Shown here in pieces: positions 8,752 to 16,622 of a stretch of DNA of 26,468 bases. A program made the position numbers and the translations under genes. Source of the stretch: an uncultured Sutterella sp. GTDB lineage: Bacteria; Pseudomonadota; Gammaproteobacteria; Burkholderiales; Burkholderiaceae_F. Under the pieces are notes generated by a model. That model saw only the letters and a program-made list of their open reading frames with translations. It was not told the origin of the DNA and made no database searches. The stretch is from NCBI GenBank assembly GCA_934255515.1, contig CAKQON010000021.1, forward strand, positions 1 to 26,468, given 5' to 3'. Numbering within the stretch: the stretch's first letter is position 1; every line of letters begins with the position of its first letter.

Positions 8752-8793
8752 CTGAAAAAGAAAAACGGCAGGAAGCAGAAAAGTTTCTTGCCG
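8752..8793 (-). terminator. Rho-independent terminator of the tyrosine recombinase gene, or leader attenuator
   Basis: On the minus strand, CGGCAAGAA (8793-8785) pairs with TTCCTGCCG (8774-8766), with one A-C mismatch, and is followed by TTTTTCTTTTT. It lies about 60 bases after the recombinase stop and only about 10 bases before the binding-protein start region. It could end recombinase transcripts, or it could attenuate the amino acid transporter operon if that operon's promoter lies upstream of the hairpin. Confidence 0.7.
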
Positions 8794-8855
8794 AACAAAT
8801 TGATGCCAAAGCATAGCGCAATTGGGACCGCTTCACGAGAGCCCGGGAAGGAGAA

Positions 8856-9887
8856 TCAAAGGTCGAGCTGATTCGCCGCTTCCTTGAGAGCGTCGGCCGT
8901 CCGCCGGTCGTATTTGGCGGTCGTCGTGACATTCGCATGGCCCATAAGGTTCTTGACCGCAACAATGTCGACATTCTTCGAAAGAAGCCTCGTCGCAAAC
9001 GTTCGACGGAGATCATGGGTCGTGATGTGCTCAATCCCGGACTCATCAAGGGCTTTTCCAACAATCCGGCCGATCGATGCCGGATCAAGGGGCGACTCGA
9101 GAATGAGTCTTCCGCCCTTCGTGTAGCGCCCGAAGAGCCAGCCGGACGCAGGACCGCGAACGGCAAGCCAGGCATGGATACGGGAGCTCACGGCAGGGGT
9201 CAGAAACACCATCCGTTCCTTATTCCCCTTGCCGAGCACCATGAGGCTACCTTCCGCCATATTGAGGTGTTCCATCCTCAGGGTCGTCACTTCCGCCCGG
9301 CGCAGACCGCACCCGAGAAGTAGTGCAATCACGGCCTGATCGCGCAGTGCGCTCGGGCGCTCCTCTTCGTCGGCTGCGGCGAGGAGCTTTCCCGATTCTT
9401 CCAAAGAGAGCGCACGGCCCCGCGGCTCGCGATGGACTCTCAGCTGCTTCACAGCCGTGATCTCTGAATAAGTTTCAAGATCGAGCTGCCGCAGGCGCCA
9501 GGCGGTTTGCGCAACGCCCTTCAGGGCTGAAAGATAGGCATTGACAGAAGTAGCAGAAAGTCCTCTTTTATCAGAAAACTCATGCACGAAGGCAACGGCA
9601 TGCGCATAGCGGAGCTTCCCCCAGGGGCAGCTCACGGCATCCGGGAATCCGAACCAACGTGCAATCACATTGAGGCGCGAGCGCACGGCGCGCCGCGAAG
9701 CCTCGGAATGAAGCTCCGCGAGATAGGCCGCAGCCGCGTTCACTTCGTGCGCGTCCGCTTCCGGGACATTGAGAAGCCCCGTACCTGCAGGCGAATTTTG
9801 AGCGATTGCGGGGAGACTGCCCTCCGTTTTCGCATCTGAAAGACCGTCAAATTGCATCTGCCGAGTTTTTCCTCTCTGTTTTTGCAT
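8856..9887 (-). CDS. Tyrosine-type site-specific recombinase/integrase
   Basis: This enzyme cuts and joins DNA at specific sites through a tyrosine nucleophile (XerC/XerD/phage integrase superfamily). The N-terminal SAM-like DNA-binding domain spans about 45-150. The catalytic domain has the full set of residues: Arg196 in GCGLRRAEV, a lysine in GKGNKERMV (220-223), His291 and Arg294 in HDLRRT, His317 in LMGHANV, and Tyr326 in TAKYDRR. The 343-residue length is slightly longer than Xer proteins (about 300) because of a 40-residue, low-complexity N-terminus. The start could be the ATG at 9887, or the ATG at 9857 with GAGAGG about 13 bases upstream. No host xer context or phage genes are visible. 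It resembles orphan recombinases that act on mobile elements or invertible promoters. The family is secure; the role is open. Confidence 0.93.
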   Translation of the reverse strand: MQKQRGKTRQMQFDGLSDAKTEGSLPAIAQNSPAGTGLLNVPEADAHEVNAAAAYLAELHSEASRRAVRSRLNVIARWFGFPDAVSCPWGKLRYAHAVAFVHEFSDKRGLSATSVNAYLSALKGVAQTAWRLRQLDLETYSEITAVKQLRVHREPRGRALSLEESGKLLAAADEEERPSALRDQAVIALLLGCGLRRAEVTTLRMEHLNMAEGSLMVLGKGNKERMVFLTPAVSSRIHAWLAVRGPASGWLFGRYTKGGRLILESPLDPASIGRIVGKALDESGIEHITTHDLRRTFATRLLSKNVDIVAVKNLMGHANVTTTAKYDRRTADALKEAANQLDL

Positions 9888-10152
9888 TCACTCTGGTTTC
9901 AATCAAGTCCGACACCAGATATGAGGGTTAACCATCTCATACCGGTACCGCAACATATTACGCACGATAACTGCAATTATATGGCGTAATTTTTGGCCTG
10001 CAGTCCGTCCGAACGGTCGTTGCTGTCAGCTTCACTATTGTAATTTTGTTTTGTCTTTATACGAGTGAATTCCATTAATAATTAATACCATTTAATTTGA
10101 ATTGTAAATTCATTCAATTCTCATATGCATCGATATATCAAATATGAACTCA

Positions 10153-10914
10153 TTATTCACAATCATTCAATTTAGCATATTGAGACTTAGTTCCGTATCT
10201 GGTCCTGTAGAAGTAATAGAATTGCCAGAATGAAGGCATTTCAATGAATTCATATCCATCATTCTTCTCACTGTTTATTGAGTTAATTTTATCAACAAGA
10301 AATGCATAGAATTCTTTTACATTCAATTCTCTCGTATTGACTAATTTCCGATTATTTTCAAGCATCTCAATGCATGTTTCATTCATAAGCTCAAGAATTT
10401 TAGGAGTGAGCGAAGCGCCTTCTTTTTTCCCCTCGCCGGCTCTCCTGCCTCGCTTGCGGCCCGACGTGGCGCGCCCCGGGTTGCCTTTCATCATAGGTAT
10501 CAATGATTTAGCATGCTGCCCTCGCCGCCAGTAGGTTGCGATCATAAGCTTCAGCTTTCTGGCCCATTTGACGTCGCCGTCCGCCGCGTCATTGCACAAC
10601 TCTTCTATCCCTCTCTCTGAATAGAGCTCCGGATTCGAAAGAAATGGCAGAATCATCTCATATAGATCACGCCCGGTCTTTTCAACAGACTTCGTCCACT
10701 TTCTTACTGCCATATCCGCGAATGGATCCAGCTCAATCGTTGCAGTTCCATTCTCAATCATTTCATTAAGTTTAGAAGTTGCAGCTCTTACCAAATTAAC
10801 TGACTGCCCTTTCATTGTAATAAGCAAAGTTAGATCACCGAATATCTTAATGACTCTATATTCAATTTCATTCCACTTTATTATTTCATTCTCATTGAAC
10901 CTTCTTTCATTCAT
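10153..10914 (-). CDS. TnsB/Mu-type transposase N-terminal fragment (catalytic domain missing)
   Basis: I read this as the DNA-binding front part of a TnsB/TniA/Mu-like transposase. FNENEIIKWNEIEYRVIKI resembles the usual N-terminal beta domain. YWRRGQHAKSLIP (about 128-140) followed by a glycine- and arginine-rich linker (GRKRGRRAGEG) matches the family's YWRRG...LLPDY...GRP pattern. PSFWQFYYFYRTRY (about 227-240) matches the conserved PTYxQFRYWYxK that comes just before the DDE catalytic domain. The protein ends 14 residues later at a TAA, so the whole catalytic domain is absent. The start at 10914 is preceded by GGAG at proper spacing; an upstream in-frame ATG at 10959 is less likely. The gene is AT-rich except for the GC-rich linker. 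It may be a dead remnant, or a stand-alone DNA-binding protein that regulates element ends. Confidence 0.6.
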   Translation of the reverse strand: MNERRFNENEIIKWNEIEYRVIKIFGDLTLLITMKGQSVNLVRAATSKLNEMIENGTATIELDPFADMAVRKWTKSVEKTGRDLYEMILPFLSNPELYSERGIEELCNDAADGDVKWARKLKLMIATYWRRGQHAKSLIPMMKGNPGRATSGRKRGRRAGEGKKEGASLTPKILELMNETCIEMLENNRKLVNTRELNVKEFYAFLVDKINSINSEKNDGYEFIEMPSFWQFYYFYRTRYGTKSQYAKLNDCE

Positions 10915-10954
10915 ATCGGTGTACTCCATTCGTAATGACATATTTAAATGAAAT

Positions 10955-10987
10955 TTCAATTTGCATTCATAACAAATTCAAATTGCA
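10955..10987. repeat. Two 11-base direct repeats spaced 22 bases, upstream of the TnsB-like gene
   Basis: TTCAATTTGCA (10955-10965) and TTCAAATTGCA (10977-10987) match at 10 of 11 positions and are set 22 bases apart, about two helical turns. A related TTCAAATT occurs in inverted orientation downstream of the gene (minus strand, near 10094-10101). TnsB/Mu-type proteins bind arrays of similar sites at element ends, so these may be end-binding sites or an operator. In such AT-rich DNA a chance match is possible. Confidence 0.4.
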
Positions 10988-11148
10988 GTTTATCAGGCGT
11001 CGCGAAAAATAGCGATCAAAAACTTGGCAGATCCTTCGGGGCGGGTAAGTATAGCTGCCTAAAAATTAGGCAATATTGAGATTTCGATTATTTACAGCAC
11101 CTATCAATTTGTTAAATATGGTTTTCGTTGAAATTCGAGAGCTCCAGG
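10988..11148. other. AT-rich gap with one small hairpin
   Basis: No gene is visible. The only clear structure is TGCCTAA-AAA-TTAGGCA at 11056-11072, a perfect 7-base stem without a U-tract on either side. It may be a weak bidirectional terminator or a protein-binding palindrome. Confidence 0.4.
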
Positions 11149-11190
11149 CATAAAAAATCCCTGTCGTGCGCATCCGCAGGACAGGGATTT
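11149..11190 (-). terminator. Rho-independent terminator of the sulfate/cysteine operon
   Basis: On the minus strand, AAATCCCTGTC (11190-11180) pairs exactly with GACAGGGATTT (11165-11155), with a 14-base loop, and the 3' arm runs into a T-tract (TTTTTT). It lies about 45 bases after the cysM stop and is one of the strongest terminators in the window. Confidence 0.9.
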
Positions 11191-11236
11191 GAGGACTTGA
11201 AGCTGCCGGCCGTTACGGCAGTTGAGGCAACGTGCG

Positions 11237-12124
11237 TCAGCCTCCGAAAACGCCGGTGGAGAGATACCGGTCTCCCCGGTCGCAGATGATCGTGACGACG
11301 ACAGATCCCGGATTCTCTTCGGCAATCCGGATCGCGCCCGACACAGCGCCGCCGGAGGAAACGCCGCAGAAGATGCCCTCTTCCCTGGCGAGCGCGCGCA
11401 TGGTCTTTTCCGCCGCTTCCTGAGTCACATCGATGGTTTCATCGACGACCTTCGGGTCGAAGATCCCGGGCCGATAGGCCTGAGGCCACCGGCGTATGCC
11501 GGGAATGGAGCTCCCGGCCGCCGGCTGCATGCCGATGACGCGCAGGTCCGGAATGATGGTTTTGAGGTACCTTCCGGTGCCGACGATCGTACCTGTCGTT
11601 CCCATGGCGGAGACGAAGTGCGTTACGCGCCCTCTGGTCTGGGCGATGATCTCGGGACCTGTCGTCCGGAAATGCGCGAGAGGATTGTCGGGATTATTGA
11701 ACTGGTCAAGGAGATAACCTTCCCCTCGCTTCTGCATTTCCTTGGCAAGGTCGCGCGCGCCTTCCATTCCCTTCTCCTTGCTCACAAGGATGAGCTCGGC
11801 CCCGTAAGCCTTGATGGCCGCCCGGCGCTCGAGCGAGAGATTTTCCGGGAGGATGATCTTCATGCGGTAGCCTTTGAGGGCCGCAATCATCGCGAGCGCA
11901 ATACCCGTGTTGCCGCTCGTTGCCTCAACGAGCACGTCCCCGGGTTTGATGTCGCCGCGCTTCTCGGCCTCCTCAATCATGGAGCGCGCTGCCCGGTCCT
12001 TGACGGAACCGGCGGGGTTCGAGCCCTCGAGCTTCACCCAGATTTCGCTTCCGTTATGGGGAGCAAGGTGCTCGAGCTTCACGAGCGGCGTCATGCCGAT
12101 GGTGTCGATTAGTTTTCCAGCCAT
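11237..12124 (-). CDS. cysM: Cysteine synthase B (CysM)
   Basis: This is a pyridoxal-phosphate enzyme that makes cysteine from O-acetylserine and sulfide; the CysM isozyme can also use thiosulfate. The 295-residue protein has the PLP lysine in NPAGSVKDRAA (Lys42), the substrate/phosphate loop TSGNTG (69-74), the GTTGTIVGTGRYL phosphate cup and GVSSGGA near the C-terminus. The sequence GSSIPGIRRWP separates CysM from CysK. It lies 14 bases after cysA and closes the sulfate operon, as in enterobacterial cysPTWAM. This makes the operon a direct sulfate-to-cysteine unit, apart from the reduction steps encoded elsewhere. It is followed by a strong terminator. Confidence 0.95.
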   Translation of the reverse strand: MAGKLIDTIGMTPLVKLEHLAPHNGSEIWVKLEGSNPAGSVKDRAARSMIEEAEKRGDIKPGDVLVEATSGNTGIALAMIAALKGYRMKIILPENLSLERRAAIKAYGAELILVSKEKGMEGARDLAKEMQKRGEGYLLDQFNNPDNPLAHFRTTGPEIIAQTRGRVTHFVSAMGTTGTIVGTGRYLKTIIPDLRVIGMQPAAGSSIPGIRRWPQAYRPGIFDPKVVDETIDVTQEAAEKTMRALAREEGIFCGVSSGGAVSGAIRIAEENPGSVVVTIICDRGDRYLSTGVFGG

Positions 12125-12138
12125 GTTGTGATTGCCTG

Positions 12139-13224
12139 TTAGGAAAAAGCGTGATGATCAATTCGAATGGGAAGCCTTTCGTTTCCGCGGTAGAAGTACG
12201 CCCGGTCAAGGCTCATGTAATAAGTGTTCCCGCGCGTGGGAAGCGCATCCTCAAGAAGAATGGCGTTAATGGGTTCCGGATACCAGCCTTCGGGCCGGGC
12301 GAGAACCTGTACGGCGCCGCCCTTGGGACGTGAGGCGAGCACCTCGATCGAAAGCTGCCCGAGGCCGAAGGTGCGCTTCATCTGCGCGTCGATGGGCCTC
12401 AGCAGCACGTCGACCGGACCGGGCGCTGCCTTTTCTCCGGAGAGCGGAAGAGTGAGCGAGCCAAGATGGAGCTTTCCATCCTCGATGCGCCCCTGAAGCA
12501 CATTCACGTCGCAGAGGAATTTGAGAACGAAGCGAGTTTTGGGCCGGGTCCAGATTTCTTCCGGGGCATCGGCCTGTTCGATCCGCCCGTCCTTCATTAC
12601 CACGACGCGGTCTGCAATCTGCATGGCCTCTTCCTGGTCGTGCGTGACGAAAACGCCCGTAAAGCGAAGCTTTTCGTGCAGCCGCCGGATCCACTGCCTG
12701 AGGTCCTCGCGTACCTGAGCGTCAAGTGCGCCGAAAGGCTCGTCAAGAAGGAGGACCCTCGGTTCAGTGGCGAGCGCCCTCGCGAGCGCCACGCGCTGCT
12801 GCTGGCCGCCGGAGAGCTGCGCGGGGTAGCGCCCGGCGAAGTCGGTCAACTGCACCATGGCGAGGAGATCCCGCACGCGCGCTTCAATATCGGCTTTGGA
12901 GAGCTTCTCAGCGCCCTTTCTCACCGTGAGCCCGAATGCAATGTTTTCTGCGGCCGTCATGTGCCGGAAGAGCGCGTAATTCTGAAAGACGAAGCCTACG
13001 CGCCGGTCGCGCGCAGACACGTCCGTCATGTCGGCGCCGTCTAAGAGAATCCGGCCGGAGGTTTCCGTTTCAAGACCCGCAATGATTCTGAGGAGCGTGG
13101 TCTTCCCGGAGCCCGATGGCCCGAGAAGCGCCGCCATCTCGCCCGTTTCAATGGTGAGCGAAATGTCCTTCAGAACCGGCGCGCCGCCGAAGGTTTTCTG
13201 AATGCTGTCGATCTGAATGCTCAT
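12139..13224 (-). CDS. cysA: Sulfate/thiosulfate ABC transporter ATP-binding protein (CysA)
   Basis: This is the ATPase of the sulfate/thiosulfate importer. The 361-residue protein starts MSIQIDSIQKTFGG and has a Walker A GPSGSGKT (35-42), a Q-loop (VFQNYALFRHMT), the signature LSGGQQQR, a Walker B LLLDEPFGALD and the H-loop VTHDQEEA. A C-terminal regulatory/TOBE-like domain of about 120 residues follows. GALDAQVREDLRQWIRRLH is typical of CysA. I chose the ATG at 13224 by alignment with the family start; an in-frame GTG directly after the cysW stop would add 14 poorly conserved residues. It sits between cysW and cysM. Confidence 0.94.
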   Translation of the reverse strand: MSIQIDSIQKTFGGAPVLKDISLTIETGEMAALLGPSGSGKTTLLRIIAGLETETSGRILLDGADMTDVSARDRRVGFVFQNYALFRHMTAAENIAFGLTVRKGAEKLSKADIEARVRDLLAMVQLTDFAGRYPAQLSGGQQQRVALARALATEPRVLLLDEPFGALDAQVREDLRQWIRRLHEKLRFTGVFVTHDQEEAMQIADRVVVMKDGRIEQADAPEEIWTRPKTRFVLKFLCDVNVLQGRIEDGKLHLGSLTLPLSGEKAAPGPVDVLLRPIDAQMKRTFGLGQLSIEVLASRPKGGAVQVLARPEGWYPEPINAILLEDALPTRGNTYYMSLDRAYFYRGNERLPIRIDHHAFS

Positions 13225-13266
13225 GATGAAAGATTCTTCGTTCGTTGGTTTCCTGCGTTGGAGCAC

Positions 13267-14085
13267 TCAGGCTCTGCGGTGGCCCTGAAGCTCCTTTTTG
13301 ATGAGGAGCGTGATGACAGCAAGAAGCGACAGAGCGGCCGCAGCCGTAAAGGCGCCGACGGTGTTGTAGTCCTGCTCGAGGAGTTCAATCTGGAGGGGCA
13401 GCGTCATCGTTTCGCCTCGAATGCTCCCGGAGACCACGGAAACGGCGCCGAATTCGCCGATTGCACGGGCATTGGTGAGGAGGACGCCGTAAAGGAGCGC
13501 CCAGGAAATATTGGGAAGCGTCACGTAGCGGAACATCTGCCAGCCCGAAGCGCCGAGAAGAATGGCAGCCTCCTCCTCCGCCGCGCCGCGGCTCTGCATA
13601 ACGGGAATCAATTCCCTGGCTACGAAGGGGCACGTCACGAAGATCGTGACGAGAACCATGCCCGGCCAGGCAAAGAGGATCTGGATTTGAGAGGCTTCGA
13701 GCCACGGGGCGAGCGGGCCGTTCGCGCCGTACCAGAGAAGGCAGGCAAGACCCGCAACGACGGGCGACACCGCAAAGGGAATGTCGGTCGCGGCAAGGAG
13801 CCATTGCTTTCCCGGGAAATCAAACCGCGCGCAGCACCAGGCGAGCATGACCCCGAAAACGAGATTGACCGGAACGGTAATGAGCGCGATGCCGGCTGTG
13901 AGTCCGATCGCGTGGAGCATCTCGGGGTCGCCAAGGTTCTCGAGCACCGGCATCAGCCCCTTCTGAAAAGCCTGAGCGAAGATGTAGACAAGCGGAATCA
14001 CGAGGAAAAGCACGGAGACGAGAACCGCGAGTCCGATAAGAATGCGCCGTGCATAATTCGGCGCGATTTTTTGTGGTGCGGTCAT
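13267..14085 (-). CDS. cysW: Sulfate ABC transporter permease (CysW)
   Basis: This is the second membrane subunit of the sulfate importer, which pairs with CysT. The 272-residue protein has six likely membrane segments. The EAA loop reads EEEAAILLGASGWQMFRYVTLPNI, and the family sequence NARAIGEFGAVSVVSGSIRGET is intact. Its ATG overlaps the cysT stop by four bases (ATGA). The cysA start lies about 42 bases after its own stop. The order cysT-cysW-cysA distinguishes it from the paralogous CysT. Confidence 0.94.
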   Translation of the reverse strand: MTAPQKIAPNYARRILIGLAVLVSVLFLVIPLVYIFAQAFQKGLMPVLENLGDPEMLHAIGLTAGIALITVPVNLVFGVMLAWCCARFDFPGKQWLLAATDIPFAVSPVVAGLACLLWYGANGPLAPWLEASQIQILFAWPGMVLVTIFVTCPFVARELIPVMQSRGAAEEEAAILLGASGWQMFRYVTLPNISWALLYGVLLTNARAIGEFGAVSVVSGSIRGETMTLPLQIELLEQDYNTVGAFTAAAALSLLAVITLLIKKELQGHRRA

Positions 14086-14918
14086 GCCGGAGCTCCGAGG
14101 CGTCTTGCAAGACGCTTTTGCAGGAAATTGGCAAAAAGGAAGAGCGCAAGCGAGAGTGCGAGAACGAGCGACGCAATTGCGCTCGCGGCAGGATAGTCGA
14201 ATTCCTGAAGCCGCATGAAGACCATGAGCGAAAGAACTTCCGTCTCGTAGGCGATGTTGCCGGCAATGAAGATGACGGCGCCGAATTCGCCGAGCGACCG
14301 GCAGAAGGCAAGCGTCGTCCCCGCGGCGACCGAGGGGAGTATTTCAGGAAGAATCACGCGGCGAAAGATCTGTCCTTTCGTCGCGCCCAGCGTTTCCGCG
14401 GCCTCTTCAGTCGATTTTCCAAGGTCCTCGAGCACGGGCTCCACCGTGCGGACGACGAAGGGAATCGAGGTGAAGGCCATGGCGACGACAATCCCGAGCC
14501 AGGTGTAGCTCACCTTGATGCCGAAGAGTGAAAGCCAGACGCCGTCCCACCCGTCCTCAGCAAAGAGCGCGGAAAGCGTGAGGCCAGCAACCGCAGTGGG
14601 GAGTGCAAAAGGAAGGTCGATCAGCGCATCGAGAATCCCGCGTCCGGGGAAGCGGTAGCGCGCGAGCACCCAGGCAAGCAGAACACCCGCAGCGCAATTG
14701 AAGACGGATGCCCAGAAGGCGGAGAGGAGCGTCACCCTCAGAGCGGCAAGCGTCTGCGGATTCGTGATGATCTCCCAGTAGCCCGCCCAGGTCAGGTGCG
14801 AAAGCTCCCTCACGAGCGCGCTCATCGGCAAAAGGAGAATGAGCGAAACAAAAGTGACGCTCACCCCCAGCGAAAACCCGAAGCCGGGAAGCACCCGGCG
14901 CTTCTTCCTCTCCGCCAT
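14082..14918 (-). CDS. cysT: Sulfate ABC transporter permease (CysT/CysU)
   Basis: This is the first membrane subunit of the sulfate importer. The 278-residue protein begins with a basic cytoplasmic tip and then about six membrane segments. Typical CysT features are IDLPFALPTAVAGLTLSALF, the EAA loop EEAAETLGATKGQIFRRVIL, and FCRSLGEFGAVIFIAGNIAY. AGGAAG lies upstream of the ATG at 14918, which starts 5 bases after the binding-protein stop. It overlaps cysW by four bases, so all transporter parts should be made together. Confidence 0.94.
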   Translation of the reverse strand: MAERKKRRVLPGFGFSLGVSVTFVSLILLLPMSALVRELSHLTWAGYWEIITNPQTLAALRVTLLSAFWASVFNCAAGVLLAWVLARYRFPGRGILDALIDLPFALPTAVAGLTLSALFAEDGWDGVWLSLFGIKVSYTWLGIVVAMAFTSIPFVVRTVEPVLEDLGKSTEEAAETLGATKGQIFRRVILPEILPSVAAGTTLAFCRSLGEFGAVIFIAGNIAYETEVLSLMVFMRLQEFDYPAASAIASLVLALSLALFLFANFLQKRLARRLGAPA

Positions 14919-14923
14919 GATGG

Positions 14924-15949
14924 TTACTTCCTGCCGAGGGCCACAAGGCGATCGAACTCGCCGCCCGTCGCAAAGTGCGTCTTCATGACGGCAGCCCAGG
15001 AGCCGAAGCGCTCCTCAACAGTGAAGAGCTTCGTTGCGGGGAAGCGGTCCTTTAGAGCCTCCATCGTCTTCGGGTCGTTCACGCGGTAGTAGTAGCCCGT
15101 GATGATCTTCTGCGCTTCAGGACTGTAGAGGTATTTGAGATAGGCTTCCGCAGCATCCTGAGTACCCTTCTGCTTTACGACCTTGTCGACCCAGGCCACG
15201 GGGAATTCGGCAAGGATGTCGGTCTTCGGAACTACGACCTCATAGCCCTTGTCCGCGTATTTGTTCCGAATATTGTTGATCTCGGACTCAAACGAAATCA
15301 GCACGTCGCCGATTCCGCGATCGACGAACGTGGTGGTCGCCCCCCGTCCGCCTGTATCGAAGACGGCGACATTCGCGAGGAACTTCTTCATCAGCTCCTC
15401 GGTTCCTTCCTTCGATCCTTTTGATTCATCCGCGGCAGCCGCCCAGGCGCCCAGATAGGTATAGCGGGCATTGCCGGAAGTCTTCGGATTCGGGAAGACA
15501 AGCTCCACTCCATCCTTATTGAGGTCGGACCAGTCGGCGATGTGCTTCGGATTCCCCTTTCTCACGAGGAACGCCATCGTCGAATAAAATGGAGAGGAAT
15601 TGTTCGGGAGTCTTGCCTGCCAGTCGGCCGGAATGAGCTTTCCCTTGTCGTGGAGCACCTGAATGTCGGTCACCTGGTTGAAAGTGACGACGTCGGCCTT
15701 CAGACCCTGAAGAATGGCGAGAGCCTGCTTGGAGCTTCCGGCATGAGACTGACGGATGGCGAGCTTGTCGTCCGGGTGAGCCTTGTCCCAGGCGCTGATG
15801 AAGGGAGGATTGAGGTCCTGAAAAAGTTCACGGGCCACATCGTATGATGCGTTGAGGAGCTCGGCCGCATTCGCGCCCGGCAGGAGGCCCGCTCCGATAA
15901 TGGCGGCCGCGAGCGCTGCGGCGCTCTTCGACAAGATATGCTTTGTCAT
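14924..15949 (-). CDS. sbp: Periplasmic sulfate-binding protein (Sbp/CysP family)
   Basis: This protein binds sulfate, and possibly thiosulfate, in the periplasm and passes it to CysTWA. The 341-residue precursor has a Sec signal peptide with probable cleavage after GANA. The mature part begins [13 protein letters not shown], the hallmark of the family. [20 protein letters not shown] is closer to Sbp than to CysP. Other conserved parts are [33 protein letters not shown] and [12 protein letters not shown]. It is the first gene of a five-gene operon that ends with cysM. The ribosome binding site is weak (AAGCGAAAAAATC). A repeat-rich promoter region lies upstream. Confidence 0.95.
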   Translation of the reverse strand: MTKHILSKSAAALAAAIIGAGLLPGANAAELLNASYDVARELFQDLNPPFISAWDKAHPDDKLAIRQSHAGSSKQALAILQGLKADVVTFNQVTDIQVLHDKGKLIPADWQARLPNNSSPFYSTMAFLVRKGNPKHIADWSDLNKDGVELVFPNPKTSGNARYTYLGAWAAAADESKGSKEGTEELMKKFLANVAVFDTGGRGATTTFVDRGIGDVLISFESEINNIRNKYADKGYEVVVPKTDILAEFPVAWVDKVVKQKGTQDAAEAYLKYLYSPEAQKIITGYYYRVNDPKTMEALKDRFPATKLFTVEERFGSWAAVMKTHFATGGEFDRLVALGRK

Positions 15950-15987
15950 GATTTTTTCGCTTGAAGTGGTTGGTGTTGGTCAGTCCT

Positions 15988-16064
15988 CCCCGTAATCGTC
16001 AGTCAGAATGAAACCTGATTTACGGGGTAACCCCTATATAGTTAACACCTATACTAGCGAAATT
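15988..16064 (-). promoter_or_regulatory. Upstream region of the sulfate operon with palindromes, possible CysB-type control
   Basis: Several nested symmetries lie 40-115 bases before sbp. CCCCGTAATC (15988-15997) is complementary to GATTTACGGGG (16017-16027) with one bulge. GGGGTAACCCC (16024-16034) is palindromic, and CTATATAG-TTAAC-ACCTATA (about 16033-16053) contains a GTTAAC centre flanked by near-repeats of CTATA. The TATA-rich part is a plausible promoter. Cys operons in proteobacteria are usually activated by the LysR protein CysB at such sites. Assignment to CysB is an inference. Confidence 0.4.
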
Positions 16065-16137
16065 CACGCTCCTTCACCTCAGTACTTTGTGGTAATACCG
16101 CACATATTCGGAAGAGCCTCTTTTGGGAAATACAGAT

Positions 16138-16575
16138 TCATGCCCAACCTTCAATGCTCAAGCGCAGCGCTTCGACTTCCTGAGCAAGAAGGTGCGCCCC
16201 GCGGTGCATGAATTTCAAGGCCGGAAAAAGCGCATAAATATCCCGTGACGGGAGCGACCATTGAGGAAGGAGCTGCACCAGCGCAGCTTTCCCTTCTCAT
16301 CCTCTACGGCGATATCCGTCAGGCACCCGATGCCGCATCCTCGCAGCACGGCATCCCGGACGAGCCCCGCCGCCGAATAGCTTAGCGGCGCATTGACCTC
16401 GTTCCTGCGGGTTTGCGTCCCGCGGGCGAAAACCCAGCATGTCTCGCCCAGAAGCCCGATCAGCCGGTGAGCCGTGAGTACCCCCGGTTCTGACGGCGCC
16501 GGATGAACGCGCAGACGGCATTGCGAAAAATGCGCATCGCATCAATACGATGCTGGCGCTCTGCAATCTCTTCAC
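16138..16575 (-). pseudogene. LysR-type regulator, truncated and frameshifted
   Basis: The minus strand encodes the C-terminal half of a LysR effector-binding domain in two frames. The first frame reads RNEVNAPLSYSAAGLVRDAV and then RGCGIGCLTDIAVED. After a one-base shift inside about 16280-16290, it continues LVQLLPQWSLPSRDIYALFP and ends LRLSIEGWA-stop at 16138. This matches the usual G-LV-LLP-W-P...IYALFP ending of LysR regulators. The N-terminal helix-turn-helix domain and much of the effector domain are missing, and insertion-sequence-like DNA begins at about the break. The gene pointed away from the sulfotransferase gene, an arrangement typical of a LysR protein and its target. Confidence 0.75.
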
Positions 16576-16622
16576 TTTCGATTGTTACCTGAAGAGATTG
16601 ACGGCCTAATTGTGCCTATATT

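Noticed and set aside
8744..9175. An N-terminal extension of the amino acid binding protein reaching into the recombinase gene
   Set aside because: The extended part is another frame of the recombinase, and the signal peptide begins at 8743.
11222..12112. A 296-codon plus-strand open frame opposite cysM
   Set aside because: It is antisense to a clear cysM with all catalytic motifs. High GC makes long spurious antisense frames common.
13258..14196. A 312-codon plus-strand open frame opposite cysW and cysT
   Set aside because: The composition is charged and repetitive without motifs, and the minus-strand permeases are unmistakable.
16024..16034. GGGGTAACCCC taken alone as a terminator
   Set aside because: The palindrome has no loop to speak of and no U-tract on either strand, so it is more likely part of the promoter region.
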